Part shown: positions 16,981-26,085 of the stretch, in pieces
Numbering within the stretch: the stretch's first letter is position 1
Layout of the letters: each line of letters opens with the position of its first letter
Assembly (NCBI GenBank): GCA_024234815.1
Contig: JACKNO010000007.1
Coordinates: forward strand, 135,553-199,552
Direction of reading: 5' to 3'
DNA length: 64,000 nt
DNA from: Pseudomonadales bacterium
GTDB lineage: Bacteria; Pseudomonadota; Gammaproteobacteria; Pseudomonadales; Halieaceae
The notes under the pieces: model-generated
The model's database searches: none
Seen by the model: the letters and a program-made list of their open reading frames with translations, nothing else
What the model was told of the DNA's origin: nothing
Program-made: the position numbers and the translations under genes

Positions 16981-17084
16981 TCCCGCCTCTAACAAAAGAG
17001 TGCGCCGCTCCGGTAAACCCGGAGACAACGCACTTGTAACTGTTCGGGGCGCAGGACCCCGGTGCCGGACATTTACCTCGACAT

Positions 17085-18227
17085 TTACATCGACATCGGT
17101 GTCAGGGCTTTGACAGCGGCCTCGACTTCTTTCAGTTCATCCTCTGGCAGGGGAATCAGGCCCTTATCGGGCAGGTAACCGTCTTCACCCAAGGCCCTTG
17201 CGGACGTGAACTCCACTGCGTATTCCTGGATGCCGGGAATGATTCCGACATGGGCGCTCTTGATGTAGAAGTACAACGGGCGTGACACGGGGTAATCGCC
17301 ACTGGCAATCGTATCGTATGTCGGGGTTACACCGTCCACTTCGGAGCCCTGGACCTTGTCGCCGTTCTCCTCGAGGAAACTGAAGCCAAAGATTCCGACG
17401 GCATTGGGGTTCGCATCCAGTTTCTGCACAATGAGGTTATCGTTCTCACCAGCCTCGATATAGGCCCCGTCCTCGCGCAGCGCGTAAGCTATGGTTTCGA
17501 AAATATCCTCGCCCTTGGGCGCCTTGCCCTTTTGCTCCTGCATCGCCTCGTAGAGGCCTGCAGGCAGGCCGAGTTTGGCCATTGCCGCTTTGATCTGTTG
17601 TGCCTGCTCCGCTGACAGGTCGCTCAAGGCTTTCAGTTCGGCAATTCTTTTGGCGCCACCGCCCATGGCCAACTCCGCAAATGCGTCGCGAGTTCCAGAG
17701 GTGGGGGGCGGTCCGAGTACTTCAATGGTTGTGGCGGGCAGATTCGGGTTGACGTCTTTCCAGGTCTTGTTCGGGTTGGGGATGAGCTTGCCATCGGGGC
17801 CTGGAATATCCTTGGCCAGGGCCAGGTACAGGTCTTTCAGGCTGATGGCCAATCTGGGTGCGCTCGCGGCATTTGCCAGCGCGATGCCATCGTAGCCGAT
17901 CAGAACCTCTACTATCTCGGTAACGCCGTTGGCCTGGCAGTCGTTGTACTCACTGGCCTTGATCCTGCGCGAGGAATTGGTGATGTCGGGGGTATTGGCA
18001 CCCACGCCCTTGCAGAACAGCTTGAGACCGCCACCGGAACCGGTCGACTCTATCTTCGGGGTCTTGAACTGCGTGGAGCGGCCAAAGCGTTCGGCGACTA
18101 CTGTCGCAAACGGGTAGACGGTGGAGGATCCGACAATGCTGATGGTGTCGCGGTTCGCCGCCTGGGACACAGTTGCGCCGCCTATCATGGCGGCCAGGAC
18201 AACTGCACTCACTGGATGCTTTTTCAC
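17085..18227 (-). CDS. pstS: Phosphate-binding periplasmic protein PstS
   Basis: 380 residues with a signal peptide (MKKHPVSAVVLAAMIGGATVSQA). The ligand-binding signature ISIVGSSTVYPFATVVAERF follows, then STGSGGGLKLFCKGVG, and GPPPTSGTRDAFAEL in the second lobe; these loops hold the phosphate. A region at about residues 190-240 (KALSDLSAEQAQQIKAAMAK...) is typical of the longer gammaproteobacterial PstS group. It delivers phosphate to PstCAB. It is the first gene of the operon, with a Pho box and -10 directly upstream. Confidence 0.95.
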   Translation of the reverse strand: MKKHPVSAVVLAAMIGGATVSQAANRDTISIVGSSTVYPFATVVAERFGRSTQFKTPKIESTGSGGGLKLFCKGVGANTPDITNSSRRIKASEYNDCQANGVTEIVEVLIGYDGIALANAASAPRLAISLKDLYLALAKDIPGPDGKLIPNPNKTWKDVNPNLPATTIEVLGPPPTSGTRDAFAELAMGGGAKRIAELKALSDLSAEQAQQIKAAMAKLGLPAGLYEAMQEQKGKAPKGEDIFETIAYALREDGAYIEAGENDNLIVQKLDANPNAVGIFGFSFLEENGDKVQGSEVDGVTPTYDTIASGDYPVSRPLYFYIKSAHVGIIPGIQEYAVEFTSARALGEDGYLPDKGLIPLPEDELKEVEAAVKALTPMSM

Positions 18228-18292
18228 GTGGTATGTACTCCCTGAATAAGACTTGGATAAAGTTCGGGGCCTGCCTCGAGTTCCCGGGGAGA

Positions 18293-18326
18293 ATTCTATG
18301 CCTGCTTTGTTACGAAAATGTTACAG
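18293..18326 (-). promoter_or_regulatory. PhoB-dependent promoter of pstSCAB-phoU
   Basis: On the minus strand CTGTAAC (18320-18326) and TCGTAAC (18309-18315) are separated by ATTT. Ten bp further is TAGAAT (18293-18298), a five-of-six -10 match. This is the expected class of site before pstS and serves as a positive control for the other Pho boxes in the window. Confidence 0.8.
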
Positions 18327-18404
18327 CCCTGGAAATGGGCTTGCGAATAGTCGCGGGGCGGGGTCGCGGGAAGCGGCGGCAGCGACATAGCCGCCACGGG
18401 GTAT

Positions 18405-19109
18405 CTAACTATCCAACTTCGACAGGCGGCCATGACGAACGTCCAGACCGCGCACCAGATACACCACATGTTCGGCAATATTGCTGGCATGATCGCCGAT
18501 CCGCTCCAAAGAGCGCAGCGCCCACATCTCGTTGATAATGCTGCCTATCGCCCGCGGATCCTCCATCATGAAGGTCATGAGGCTGCGCAGTGCGCTGCCA
18601 TATTCCCGGTCAACGATACTGTCATTTTTAACGACTTCCACGGCGGCTTCCACATCCAGCCGGGCGAAGGCATCCAGGGAGCGACGCAACATATCGGCCA
18701 CATAGGTGCCGATATGACGGATCTCGACGAAGTTGCTGGCAGAATTGCCCGCCTCGGACAGGCGCATGGCCTGGCGCGCGACCTTGGCGGCCTCGTCCCC
18801 GATCCGCTCCAGGTCGGTATTCACCTTGATAATCGCCACCACCAGCCGCAGGTCACTGGCTGCGGGCTGGCGCCGCGCCAGGATAGAGGCGCACTGGTCA
18901 TCGATGGACATCTCCATCTGGTTCACTTCATGGTCCCGGTCGATGATTATTTCGGCCTGGCCGCTGTCCATAGCGACCAGGGCCTCGATGGCACTGGCCA
19001 GTTGCTGTTCGACCTTGCCTCCCATCTCGAGCATGTGATTACGCAGTTCCTCCAGTTCAGTATTGAACTGCCCCGAAATATGGTGCTTGTAATCGTCCTT
19101 CTTCAACAT
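18405..19109 (-). CDS. phoU: Second PhoU-like phosphate signalling protein
   Basis: 234 residues with both PhoU repeats (MGGKVEQQLASAIEAL, LERIGDEAAKVARQAMRL, SLERIGDHASNIAEHVVYLVRG). It lies 4 bp after phoR in the phoB-phoR-phoU unit and shares the family fold with the 12.6-kb copy but is clearly diverged from it (for example KVEQQLASAI against LVERQCRQAL). Having one PhoU with the sensor kinase and one with the transporter suggests split roles in signalling and transport control; which one silences PhoR cannot be told from sequence. Confidence 0.92.
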   Translation of the reverse strand: MLKKDDYKHHISGQFNTELEELRNHMLEMGGKVEQQLASAIEALVAMDSGQAEIIIDRDHEVNQMEMSIDDQCASILARRQPAASDLRLVVAIIKVNTDLERIGDEAAKVARQAMRLSEAGNSASNFVEIRHIGTYVADMLRRSLDAFARLDVEAAVEVVKNDSIVDREYGSALRSLMTFMMEDPRAIGSIINEMWALRSLERIGDHASNIAEHVVYLVRGLDVRHGRLSKLDS

Positions 19110-19113
19110 CTGC

Positions 19114-20448
19114 CTAAACCCTCGTTGTCACTGTCGTGGTGCCTTGCGCCGGCGGAGTACTGGATTCCCGCGTTGTCGCCACTTTGCCCTGCCCGGGAAA
19201 AACCAGCGTGAAGGTACTGCCTTTACCCAGTTGGCTGGCGATCTGCAGGCGCGCTGCGTGGCTCGCCGCGACGTGTTTGACGATAGCCAGGCCCAGGCCT
19301 GTACCGCCGCAAGCCGTCGACCTGCTGTCCTCTACCCGGTAAAAACGCTCCGTCAGGTGCGGTATGTGCGCGGCGTCTATGCCGATACCCTCATCGCTGA
19401 CCGCCAGGTGGTAACTGCCGTCCTGCTGCCGCCAGGAGACCCTTACCACGCTGCCTTCCTTGCTGTACTTGATGGCGTTGAGTAACAGGTTTGACACTGC
19501 ACTGTACAGCTCACGGTAGTCACCTGCCACCTTGTGGTCCGCCGCCAGCTCCAGCTCGACCTTGCGCCCTGGATACGCGGTGCGCAATTCGTCCTGCAAC
19601 TCAGACAGCAGGGCCCGAATATCCACCGGCGTATGCATCCCTATGCCCTGCTCACCCTCGATCCTGGACAGCCACAGCAGATCCTTGAGCAGGTTCTCCA
19701 TGCGATCAGCCTGCTGCTGCATCTGTTGCAGGGGCTTGATATAGCGAGAATCCAGCTTGCTGGTGTCACCGAGAAAGGTACCGAGATAACCGCTGATCAC
19801 CGTCAGCGGGGTTCGCAGTTCGTGAGAGACATTGGCGACAAAATCCTTACGCACTTTTTCCATGCGCACGCTGGCCGTAATGTTGCGGATAAACAGCAAG
19901 CGGTCGCCCGCGCCGAAACGGGTAATTTCAACGCTCAGCCAGGAACTGCTATCGCCGCCGGTGCGATACTCCAGCGGCGTCCCGAATTCGCCGCGATTGA
20001 AGTAGCGCAGGAACTCTGGCGCACGCACCAGGTTCATCAGGCTCTGCCCCTCATCCTCCGACCGCAATCCCAACAGGAGTCGGGCCGGTTCGTTGAACCA
20101 CTTGAGAATCCCGTGATCATCGACAATCGCCACACCGTCACGCATCGAGGTGAAAGAGTTCTGCAAATAGTCGACAGTGGACTGCAGCCTGGCCCTGGCT
20201 TGCCTGTCCTTTTTCTGGAGTTGGTACATCTGGCTGAGCAGATCTCCCCAGATCCCATAGGTCTCCGGAGGCGGGTTCCCGGGATCAGCCAGCCAGCGCT
20301 GCACCTGGTACATCTGGTACAACCAGTACCCCACCAAACACAACAGGGTGGCGGCAACCGCCAGCAGGGGCATATCGTAATACCAGCCGATGCAGACTGC
20401 CACGAGCAGCAGGAAACCGACCCTGGTGGCAGTGGTGAACCAACTCAT
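19114..20448 (-). CDS. phoR: Phosphate regulon sensor histidine kinase PhoR
   Basis: 444 residues: two membrane spans at residues 9-47, a linker, a PAS domain at about 90-190 (SMRDGVAIVDDHGILKWFNEPA), the H-box VSHELRTPL with H209, and a HATPase_c domain with N-box NLLLNAIKYS and G-box GGTGLGLAIVKH. It has no large periplasmic sensor domain, as is normal for PhoR, which reads phosphate through Pst/PhoU. It phosphorylates PhoB. It starts 19 bp after phoB and ends 4 bp before phoU. Confidence 0.95.
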   Translation of the reverse strand: MSWFTTATRVGFLLLVAVCIGWYYDMPLLAVAATLLCLVGYWLYQMYQVQRWLADPGNPPPETYGIWGDLLSQMYQLQKKDRQARARLQSTVDYLQNSFTSMRDGVAIVDDHGILKWFNEPARLLLGLRSEDEGQSLMNLVRAPEFLRYFNRGEFGTPLEYRTGGDSSSWLSVEITRFGAGDRLLFIRNITASVRMEKVRKDFVANVSHELRTPLTVISGYLGTFLGDTSKLDSRYIKPLQQMQQQADRMENLLKDLLWLSRIEGEQGIGMHTPVDIRALLSELQDELRTAYPGRKVELELAADHKVAGDYRELYSAVSNLLLNAIKYSKEGSVVRVSWRQQDGSYHLAVSDEGIGIDAAHIPHLTERFYRVEDSRSTACGGTGLGLAIVKHVAASHAARLQIASQLGKGSTFTLVFPGQGKVATTRESSTPPAQGTTTVTTRV

Positions 20449-20467
20449 CTTCTAGGACAGGACAGCA

Positions 20468-21172
20468 CTAGGCTACCCCTCGGGACGAAAATCGGTATCC
20501 GGTACCCCGCACCGTCTGGATGAGGTTGCTGTAGTCACCGCCCGGGGCCTGCAGTGCTTTGCGCAGACGGCGGATATGCACATCGATAGTGCGCTCCTCC
20601 ACGTAGACGTTGGCACCCCAGACCTGGTCCAGCAACTGGCCGCGGGTATAAGCCCGCTCCGGGTGGGAAATGAAAAAATGCAGCAGTTTGAACTCGGTTG
20701 GCCCCATCTCCACCGGCTGATCCGCAACCAGGACGCGCCGGCTCTCGCCATCCACAACCAGTTGACTCACCTGCATGCGTTCATTGCCGGGGCCAGCGCC
20801 GGAACGCCGCAACAACGCCCGTACCCGGGCAATCAACTCGCGGGGGGCGAAAGGTTTGGTGATGTAGTCGTCCGCACCGACATCGAGTCCCTGGATGACA
20901 TTGTCCTCGGCGGTCTTGGCGGTCAGCATGATCACGGGAAGATCGCGGGTGGTATCGCCGCGCTTCAGGCGGCGCAGCATTTCCAGGCCGCTGCCGCCGG
21001 GCAGCATCCAGTCCAGCAATACAATATCGGGGCGCTCATCCACTACCTGGGTATAGGCGTCCTGTATATTGTCGGCCTCGATGCAGCGAAAGTCGGCGAT
21101 CTCCAGTGCCATGCGCAGCATATCCCGGATCGCTGTTTCGTCATCGACCACCAGCACTGTCGATTCACTCAT
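20468..21172 (-). CDS. phoB: Phosphate regulon response regulator PhoB
   Basis: 234 residues. The receiver domain has the acidic pocket DD at 10-11, phospho-acceptor D54 in LLDWMLPGG and the conserved K in ITKPFAPREL. The OmpR-type winged-helix domain follows (PTEFKLLHFF...RGQLLDQVWGANVYVEERTIDVHIRRLRKAL). When phosphorylated it binds Pho boxes and recruits RNA polymerase. Its own promoter carries such a box, so positive autoregulation is expected. It heads phoB-phoR-phoU. Confidence 0.97.
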   Translation of the reverse strand: MSESTVLVVDDETAIRDMLRMALEIADFRCIEADNIQDAYTQVVDERPDIVLLDWMLPGGSGLEMLRRLKRGDTTRDLPVIMLTAKTAEDNVIQGLDVGADDYITKPFAPRELIARVRALLRRSGAGPGNERMQVSQLVVDGESRRVLVADQPVEMGPTEFKLLHFFISHPERAYTRGQLLDQVWGANVYVEERTIDVHIRRLRKALQAPGGDYSNLIQTVRGTGYRFSSRGVA

Positions 21173-21206
21173 CGGTCACTATCCCATCTGCTTAAGAAGT
21201 GTGCCT

Positions 21207-21240
21207 ATTAGATGATGAAAATGTGACAATTCGATGACAA
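21207..21240 (-). promoter_or_regulatory. PhoB-dependent promoter of phoB-phoR-phoU
   Basis: On the minus strand TTGTCAT (21234-21240) and TTGTCAC (21223-21229) are 11 bp apart, and a weaker third element, TCATCAT (21212-21218), continues the phase. TCTAAT (21207-21212) lies 10 bp after the core box as the -10. This predicts autoactivation of phoB. Confidence 0.78.
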
Positions 21241-21242
21241 CG

Positions 21243-21259
21243 GCGCCGTCACACGGCGC
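21243..21259 (-). terminator. Short hairpin after korB, possible terminator
   Basis: GCGCCGT and ACGGCGC pair in a 7-bp stem with a 3-nt loop directly at the korB stop. It abuts the phoB Pho box. The following bases (CGTTGTCAT) hold few T, so termination may be partial. Confidence 0.35.
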
Positions 21260-22311
21260 TAGCGCAAACTCGCGTTGATATTCACCAGCATCTTGTTACC
21301 CGGGCACAACTCTCCCTCCTCCAGCTGGTTGAGCGGCCGCTGGGAGGTCTGCAGGACATCGTGCAGGTCCCTGGAGTTCTTGTTCATATAGATCAGGCCG
21401 GTGAGGATATTGCCGTCGTTCTGGTGATCCATCAGCGCCATCATCGCCGAGCGTCGATCAAACGGATTGAGGCTCCCCTCCTCCTCGTAGAGGCGCAGCA
21501 CCGAACCGTCGTGCATGGTCACCTCATGCCTGGCGCCGGGGCGGTAACTGGTGGTGATCTCCTGCCGCATCGGCACGAAGTCAACGGTACCGGTGGCCTC
21601 GGCGTGCTCGCGGACAAACTCGTAGCTCTTGGTTGAAGCGGCGGTATTGTTGAAGGTCACACAGGGGGAAATCACATCGATGAGTGCAAAACCGCGATGG
21701 CTCATCGCCGCCTTGATCAGGGGCACCAGCTGCTCCTTGTCACCCGAGAAGCTGCGGGCGATAAAGGTAGCGCCCATCTGCAGGGCGGTGGCGCACAGGT
21801 CTATGGCGCTGAACGGATTGGCGTCACCCTTCTTGCTGGCCGAACCCTCGTCCGCGGTAGCCGAATCCTGGCCCTTGGTCAGGCCGTAGCAGCCATTGTT
21901 CATCACAATGTAAACCATATTCAGGTTGCGCCTGATCACATGGGCGAACTGGCCCATGCCGATAGAGGCGGTATCGCCGTCACCGGATACGCCGAGGTAC
22001 AGCAGGTCCCGGTTTGCCATGGCGGCACCGGTGACTACCGAGGGCATACGCCCGTGCACAGAGTTGAAGCCATGGGACTTGCCCAGGAAGTAGGTCGGGG
22101 TCTTTGACGAGCAGCCGATCCCGGACAGCTTGGCAATCTTGTGTGGCTCCAGCGACAACTCGTGGCAGGCGCGCACGATAGCGCCGCTGATGGAATCGTG
22201 GCCACAACCCGCGCAGAGCGTGGAGATGGAACCCTCGTAGGCTGCCCGGGTGTAACCCAGCTCGTTGAGCGGCAGGTCAGGGTGGCGAAATTTCGGTATC
22301 TGGTAGCTCAT
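21259..22311 (-). CDS. korB: 2-oxoacid:ferredoxin oxidoreductase beta subunit
   Basis: 350 residues. The thiamine-diphosphate domain is clear: TLCAGCGHDSISGAIV near the N-terminus, SGDGDTASIGMGQFAHVIRRNLN with the GDG...N-type cofactor motif, and VMNNGCYGLTKGQ. With the alpha/gamma subunit it oxidatively decarboxylates a 2-oxoacid (2-oxoglutarate most likely) to the acyl-CoA, passing electrons to ferredoxin. The start overlaps the korA stop by 4 bp (ATGA). Substrate specificity is inferred from family similarity. Confidence 0.88.
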   Translation of the reverse strand: MSYQIPKFRHPDLPLNELGYTRAAYEGSISTLCAGCGHDSISGAIVRACHELSLEPHKIAKLSGIGCSSKTPTYFLGKSHGFNSVHGRMPSVVTGAAMANRDLLYLGVSGDGDTASIGMGQFAHVIRRNLNMVYIVMNNGCYGLTKGQDSATADEGSASKKGDANPFSAIDLCATALQMGATFIARSFSGDKEQLVPLIKAAMSHRGFALIDVISPCVTFNNTAASTKSYEFVREHAEATGTVDFVPMRQEITTSYRPGARHEVTMHDGSVLRLYEEEGSLNPFDRRSAMMALMDHQNDGNILTGLIYMNKNSRDLHDVLQTSQRPLNQLEEGELCPGNKMLVNINASLR

Positions 22312-24173
22312 GCTCTTTCCCCTACGCCTTTATTGGCCCGGATTTTACGGTGCAGCGGCGTGACATTATTACCCGGTAGATGCTCCTTGATCTGCTTGCG
22401 GATGTTGCGCGCGCTGATCGGGGTGCCGTCGAAACACAGTACCGACTTCAACTTGTCCGGACCCAGTTCAAACTCGGCCATCAGCAAGGTGCGCAACTGG
22501 GCGTCACGGTTCTGTTCAATCACGAAGACTCGCTCATGCTGATCGAGGAATTCTTCCACCTCCCGGTTGAAAGGGAAGGCGCGAACCCGCATCGCGTCGA
22601 GGGCGACCCCCTCCTCCGCCAGGTAGTCGACGGCCTCGAGGGCAGACGCCTCGCTGGTGCCGAAATACAGTACCGCCATGTCGGTGGGTTTCCCGCAGGG
22701 CAGTATTTCCGGGCGCGGCACATACTCCTTGATGGTGTCCCACTTCTGCAGCAGGCGCAGCATGTTTCTCTCGTACTCCTCGCCTTTTTCGGTGTAAACC
22801 GCCTGTTCGTCCCGGGAACTGCCACGGGTGAAATAAGCACCCTTGGTTGGATGGCTGCCGGGATAGGTGCGATAACAAATAGCGTCGCCATCGGAATCCA
22901 GGTAACGCCCGAAACTCTCCATGCCCTCGAGATCCTCGGCGCTGAGCACCTTGCCGCGGTCGTACTCGCGACTGTCGTCCCACACCAGGGGGTCCGACAT
23001 ATTGTCATTCATACCCAGGTCGAGATCCGTCAACATGATGATCGGGGTCTGCAGGCGTTCAGCCAGGTCAAACGACTGGGCACCGAAATCAAAACACTCC
23101 TTGGGAGACGAGGGAAACAGCAGCACGTGCTTGGTATCGCCGTGGCTGGCGTAAGCCGCCGCCAGCACATCGGACTGCTGGGTGCGCGTGGGCATGCCCG
23201 TGGACGGGCCCGCCCGTTGCACATCAAAAAGCACAGTGGGAATCTCGGCGAAGTAAGCCAGTCCCAGGAATTCACTCATCAATGACAGGCCGGGGCCGCT
23301 GGTGGCGGTAAATGCCCGGGCGCCATTCCAGCTGGCGCCGATTACCATGCCAATCGCCGACAGTTCGTCTTCCGCCTGGACGATGGCGTAGTTACGCCGG
23401 CCGGTGCCCGGGTCGATTCGTACCCGCCGCGCATATTTTTCGAAGGCGTCGACCACTGACGTGGACGGTGTAATCGGATACCAGGCGGCCACGGTGGCGC
23501 CGCCGTAGATGGCACCCAGGCCGAGTGCGGTATTGCCGTCGAGCAGTATCTTGTCACCGACCTTGTCGACGGACTTGACCCGAATGCCGATGGGGCATTC
23601 GAAATTATCCTTGGCGTAACGGTGGCCCAGCTCCAGCGCCTTGATATTCGGCAGGACCAGTTTTTCCTTGCCCTTGAACTGGTCGGATACGAGGTTGGTC
23701 AGAACCTTGAAATCCATGTCCAGCAATGCCGCCAGCGCGCCTACGTAAATCACGTTCTTGAAAAGCTGGCGCTGGCGCGGGTCCTTGTACACCTCGTTAC
23801 AAATTCGGGTCAGTGGCAGCCCGATGATATTGATGTCGTTGCGCACCAGGCGCAGGTCCAGCGGTTTGGTGTCGTCGTAGATGAAGTAGCCGCCCGGTTC
23901 AATCTCCCGGATATCCTGGGGCATGCTCTGGGGGTTAACCGAGAGAATGATATCCACCCCGCCGCGCCTGCCCAGGTAGCCTTTTTCGCTGACCCGCACC
24001 TCGTACCAGGTGGGAAGCCCCTGGATATTTGACGGAAAAATGTTCTTGGGGCTGACCGGCAGGCCCATGCGAAACAGTGCCTTGGCAAACAGGTTGTTGG
24101 CGCTGGCTGAACCCGTGCCGTTGACGTTGGCGAACTTGATGACGAAGTCATTTACCGATTGCAGACGCTTCAT
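22308..24173 (-). CDS. korA: 2-oxoacid:ferredoxin oxidoreductase, fused gamma-alpha subunit
   Basis: About 621 residues from the ATG at 24171-24173. The open frame extends further upstream, but that part only shadows the preceding gene. The N-terminal gamma domain (MKRLQSVNDFVIKFANVNGTGSASANNLFAKALFRMG) is followed by the alpha domain (YPITPSTSVVDAFEKYA, ATSGPGLSLMSEFLGLAYFAEIPTV, QRAGPSTGMPTRTQQSD). Its start overlaps the upstream FAD/Fe-S gene by 4 bp and its stop overlaps korB, giving a tight three-gene operon. It binds the 2-oxoacid and CoA side of the reaction. Confidence 0.88.
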   Translation of the reverse strand: MKRLQSVNDFVIKFANVNGTGSASANNLFAKALFRMGLPVSPKNIFPSNIQGLPTWYEVRVSEKGYLGRRGGVDIILSVNPQSMPQDIREIEPGGYFIYDDTKPLDLRLVRNDINIIGLPLTRICNEVYKDPRQRQLFKNVIYVGALAALLDMDFKVLTNLVSDQFKGKEKLVLPNIKALELGHRYAKDNFECPIGIRVKSVDKVGDKILLDGNTALGLGAIYGGATVAAWYPITPSTSVVDAFEKYARRVRIDPGTGRRNYAIVQAEDELSAIGMVIGASWNGARAFTATSGPGLSLMSEFLGLAYFAEIPTVLFDVQRAGPSTGMPTRTQQSDVLAAAYASHGDTKHVLLFPSSPKECFDFGAQSFDLAERLQTPIIMLTDLDLGMNDNMSDPLVWDDSREYDRGKVLSAEDLEGMESFGRYLDSDGDAICYRTYPGSHPTKGAYFTRGSSRDEQAVYTEKGEEYERNMLRLLQKWDTIKEYVPRPEILPCGKPTDMAVLYFGTSEASALEAVDYLAEEGVALDAMRVRAFPFNREVEEFLDQHERVFVIEQNRDAQLRTLLMAEFELGPDKLKSVLCFDGTPISARNIRKQIKEHLPGNNVTPLHRKIRANKGVGERA

Positions 24174-25942
24174 GACAGAGTCCCGCTCACGTTGTAGAGA
24201 AATTTCTGCATATCCCAGGCGCCCGTCGGGCAGCGCTCGGCGCACAGTCCGCAGTGCAGGCAGACGTTTTCGTCTTTCACCATTACCCGCATGGTCGGCA
24301 GCTCGGCGGATACGTAGAGGTCCTGGCTGAGAACTTTCGCCGGCGCTGTCAGGCGGGTTCGCAGATCCTCCTCGGGGCCATTGACGGTAAAGGTAATACA
24401 GTCTGTGGGACAAATGTCGACACAGGCGTCGCACTCGATACAGCGCACCTCCTCGAACACGGTCTGCACATCGCAGTTCAGGCAGCGCTCCGCCTCCTTG
24501 AAGCCGGTGGCCGCGTCGAAACCCAATTCCACCTCCAGCTTGCGATCCCTGAGCAGTTGGTCCAGGGGTGCGTGAGGCACCGCGTAGCGCGGGTCGGGCG
24601 CCACCGCATTGTCGTAGCTCCACTCGTGTACGCCCATCTTCTGGCTCGCCAGGTTGGTCATGGGCGGCGGCCGCTCTCCCACCAACTTGCCCTGGCATAA
24701 CAGGTCGATGCTGATGGCGGCCTGGTGGCCGTGTGCCACCGCAGTGATGATGTTCTCGGGGCCGAAGGCGGAATCTCCGCCAAAGAATACTTTGGGGTTG
24801 GTGGACTGGAACGTCACCTTGTCGACCACCGGCATATCCCACTTGTCGAACTGGATACCCAGATCGCGTTCGATCCAGGGAAAGGAGTTTTCCTGGCCGA
24901 TGGCCATCAGCACATCGTCGGCTTCCATGAAAACCAGATCTTCACCGGTGGGTATCAGGCTGCGCTTGCCGTCTTCATCGTAGTGGGCTTCCACCTTCTC
25001 GAAATGCATACCCTTGAGTTGGCCACCCTCGGTGACGAACTCCTTGGGCACGTGGTTGTTGAAAAAGGGGATACCTTCGGCCATGGCATCCTCTTTTTCC
25101 CAGGGGGACGCCTTCATATCCTCGAAAGGACTGCGCACGACCACCCGCACATCCTCCCCGCCCAGGCGCATCGAGGTGCGACAGCAATCCATAGCCGTAT
25201 TGCCGCCACCGAGCACCAGCACCCGCTTGCCGATCTTGTCCGTGTGCTCAAAGGCGACACTGGCGAGCCAGTCTATACCCAGGAAGACATGATCGCGGGC
25301 ATCCTCGAGGCCGGGCAGATTCAGGCCCTTGCCCCGGGGAGCGCCGGTGCCGACAAATACGGCGTCGTAATCCTTGTCGAGGATTTCCTTCAGGCTCTCC
25401 ACCTCGATATCGAAAGTGGCGTTGATGCCCATGTCGAGTATGTAATTGACCTCCTCGTCCAGAACCCCTATCGGCAGGCGAAAGGACGGTATCTGGCTGC
25501 GCATCATGCCGCCGCCGGCGAACTGGTTATCGTACACATCGATAATGTAACCGAGCGGGGCGAGGTCCCTGGCCACGGTAAGCGAGGCGGGGCCGGCGCC
25601 AATCAGGGCGATTCGCTTGCCGTTTTTCTTCTTGGGGACGGTGGGCAGACGCTCGCGAATGTCGTCCTTGTTATCGGCAGCCACCCGCTTCAGGCGGCAG
25701 ATTGCTACCGGTTGTTCCTCCACCCTTACCCTGCGACAGGCGGGCTCGCAGGGTCGATCACAGGTGCGCCCCAATACCCCGGGGAACACGTTGGAATACC
25801 AGTTGATCATGTAGGCGTCGCTGTAGCGGCGAGCGGCGATCAGGCGGATATATTCGGGTACGGGCGTATGGGCTGGGCAAGCGTACTGGCAGTCCACTAC
25901 CTTGTGGAAATACTCGGGGTTCTTGATGTTCGTCGGTTTCAC
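24170..25942 (-). CDS. FAD-dependent, iron-sulfur NAD(P)H oxidoreductase partner of KorAB
   Basis: 590 residues related to the small subunit of glutamate synthase. The N-terminal four-cysteine region (CQYACPAHTP, CDRPCEPACRR) binds an Fe-S cluster. FAD and NAD(P) Rossmann motifs follow (IALIGAGPASLTVARDLA, VLVLGGGNTAMDCCR), and an added C-terminal ferredoxin domain has CIECDACVDICP and CLHCGLCAERCP. The chain FAD to ferredoxin clusters suggests it moves electrons between KorAB and NAD(P)H, so no separate ferredoxin is needed. It is the first gene of the operon. Confidence 0.85.
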   Translation of the reverse strand: MKPTNIKNPEYFHKVVDCQYACPAHTPVPEYIRLIAARRYSDAYMINWYSNVFPGVLGRTCDRPCEPACRRVRVEEQPVAICRLKRVAADNKDDIRERLPTVPKKKNGKRIALIGAGPASLTVARDLAPLGYIIDVYDNQFAGGGMMRSQIPSFRLPIGVLDEEVNYILDMGINATFDIEVESLKEILDKDYDAVFVGTGAPRGKGLNLPGLEDARDHVFLGIDWLASVAFEHTDKIGKRVLVLGGGNTAMDCCRTSMRLGGEDVRVVVRSPFEDMKASPWEKEDAMAEGIPFFNNHVPKEFVTEGGQLKGMHFEKVEAHYDEDGKRSLIPTGEDLVFMEADDVLMAIGQENSFPWIERDLGIQFDKWDMPVVDKVTFQSTNPKVFFGGDSAFGPENIITAVAHGHQAAISIDLLCQGKLVGERPPPMTNLASQKMGVHEWSYDNAVAPDPRYAVPHAPLDQLLRDRKLEVELGFDAATGFKEAERCLNCDVQTVFEEVRCIECDACVDICPTDCITFTVNGPEEDLRTRLTAPAKVLSQDLYVSAELPTMRVMVKDENVCLHCGLCAERCPTGAWDMQKFLYNVSGTLS

Positions 25943-26085
25943 ATTAGCTGCCTGGTTCGTTTTTGTCAGAAGTCATTTATACGCGCAGATGCCGGGAAAT
26001 TGTGTCACAGGTTCTCAGGCATTACATCAAATCAGGGCATAATTACCTTTATTTTCCCGTACTTAGCCCATGAACCCGGCCGCTC

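Noticed and set aside
22308..24842. Single 844-codon frame for KorA
   Set aside because: The first 223 codons overlap the preceding gene in another frame and show no domain; the ATG at 24171-24173 overlaps its stop and begins the conserved gamma domain.
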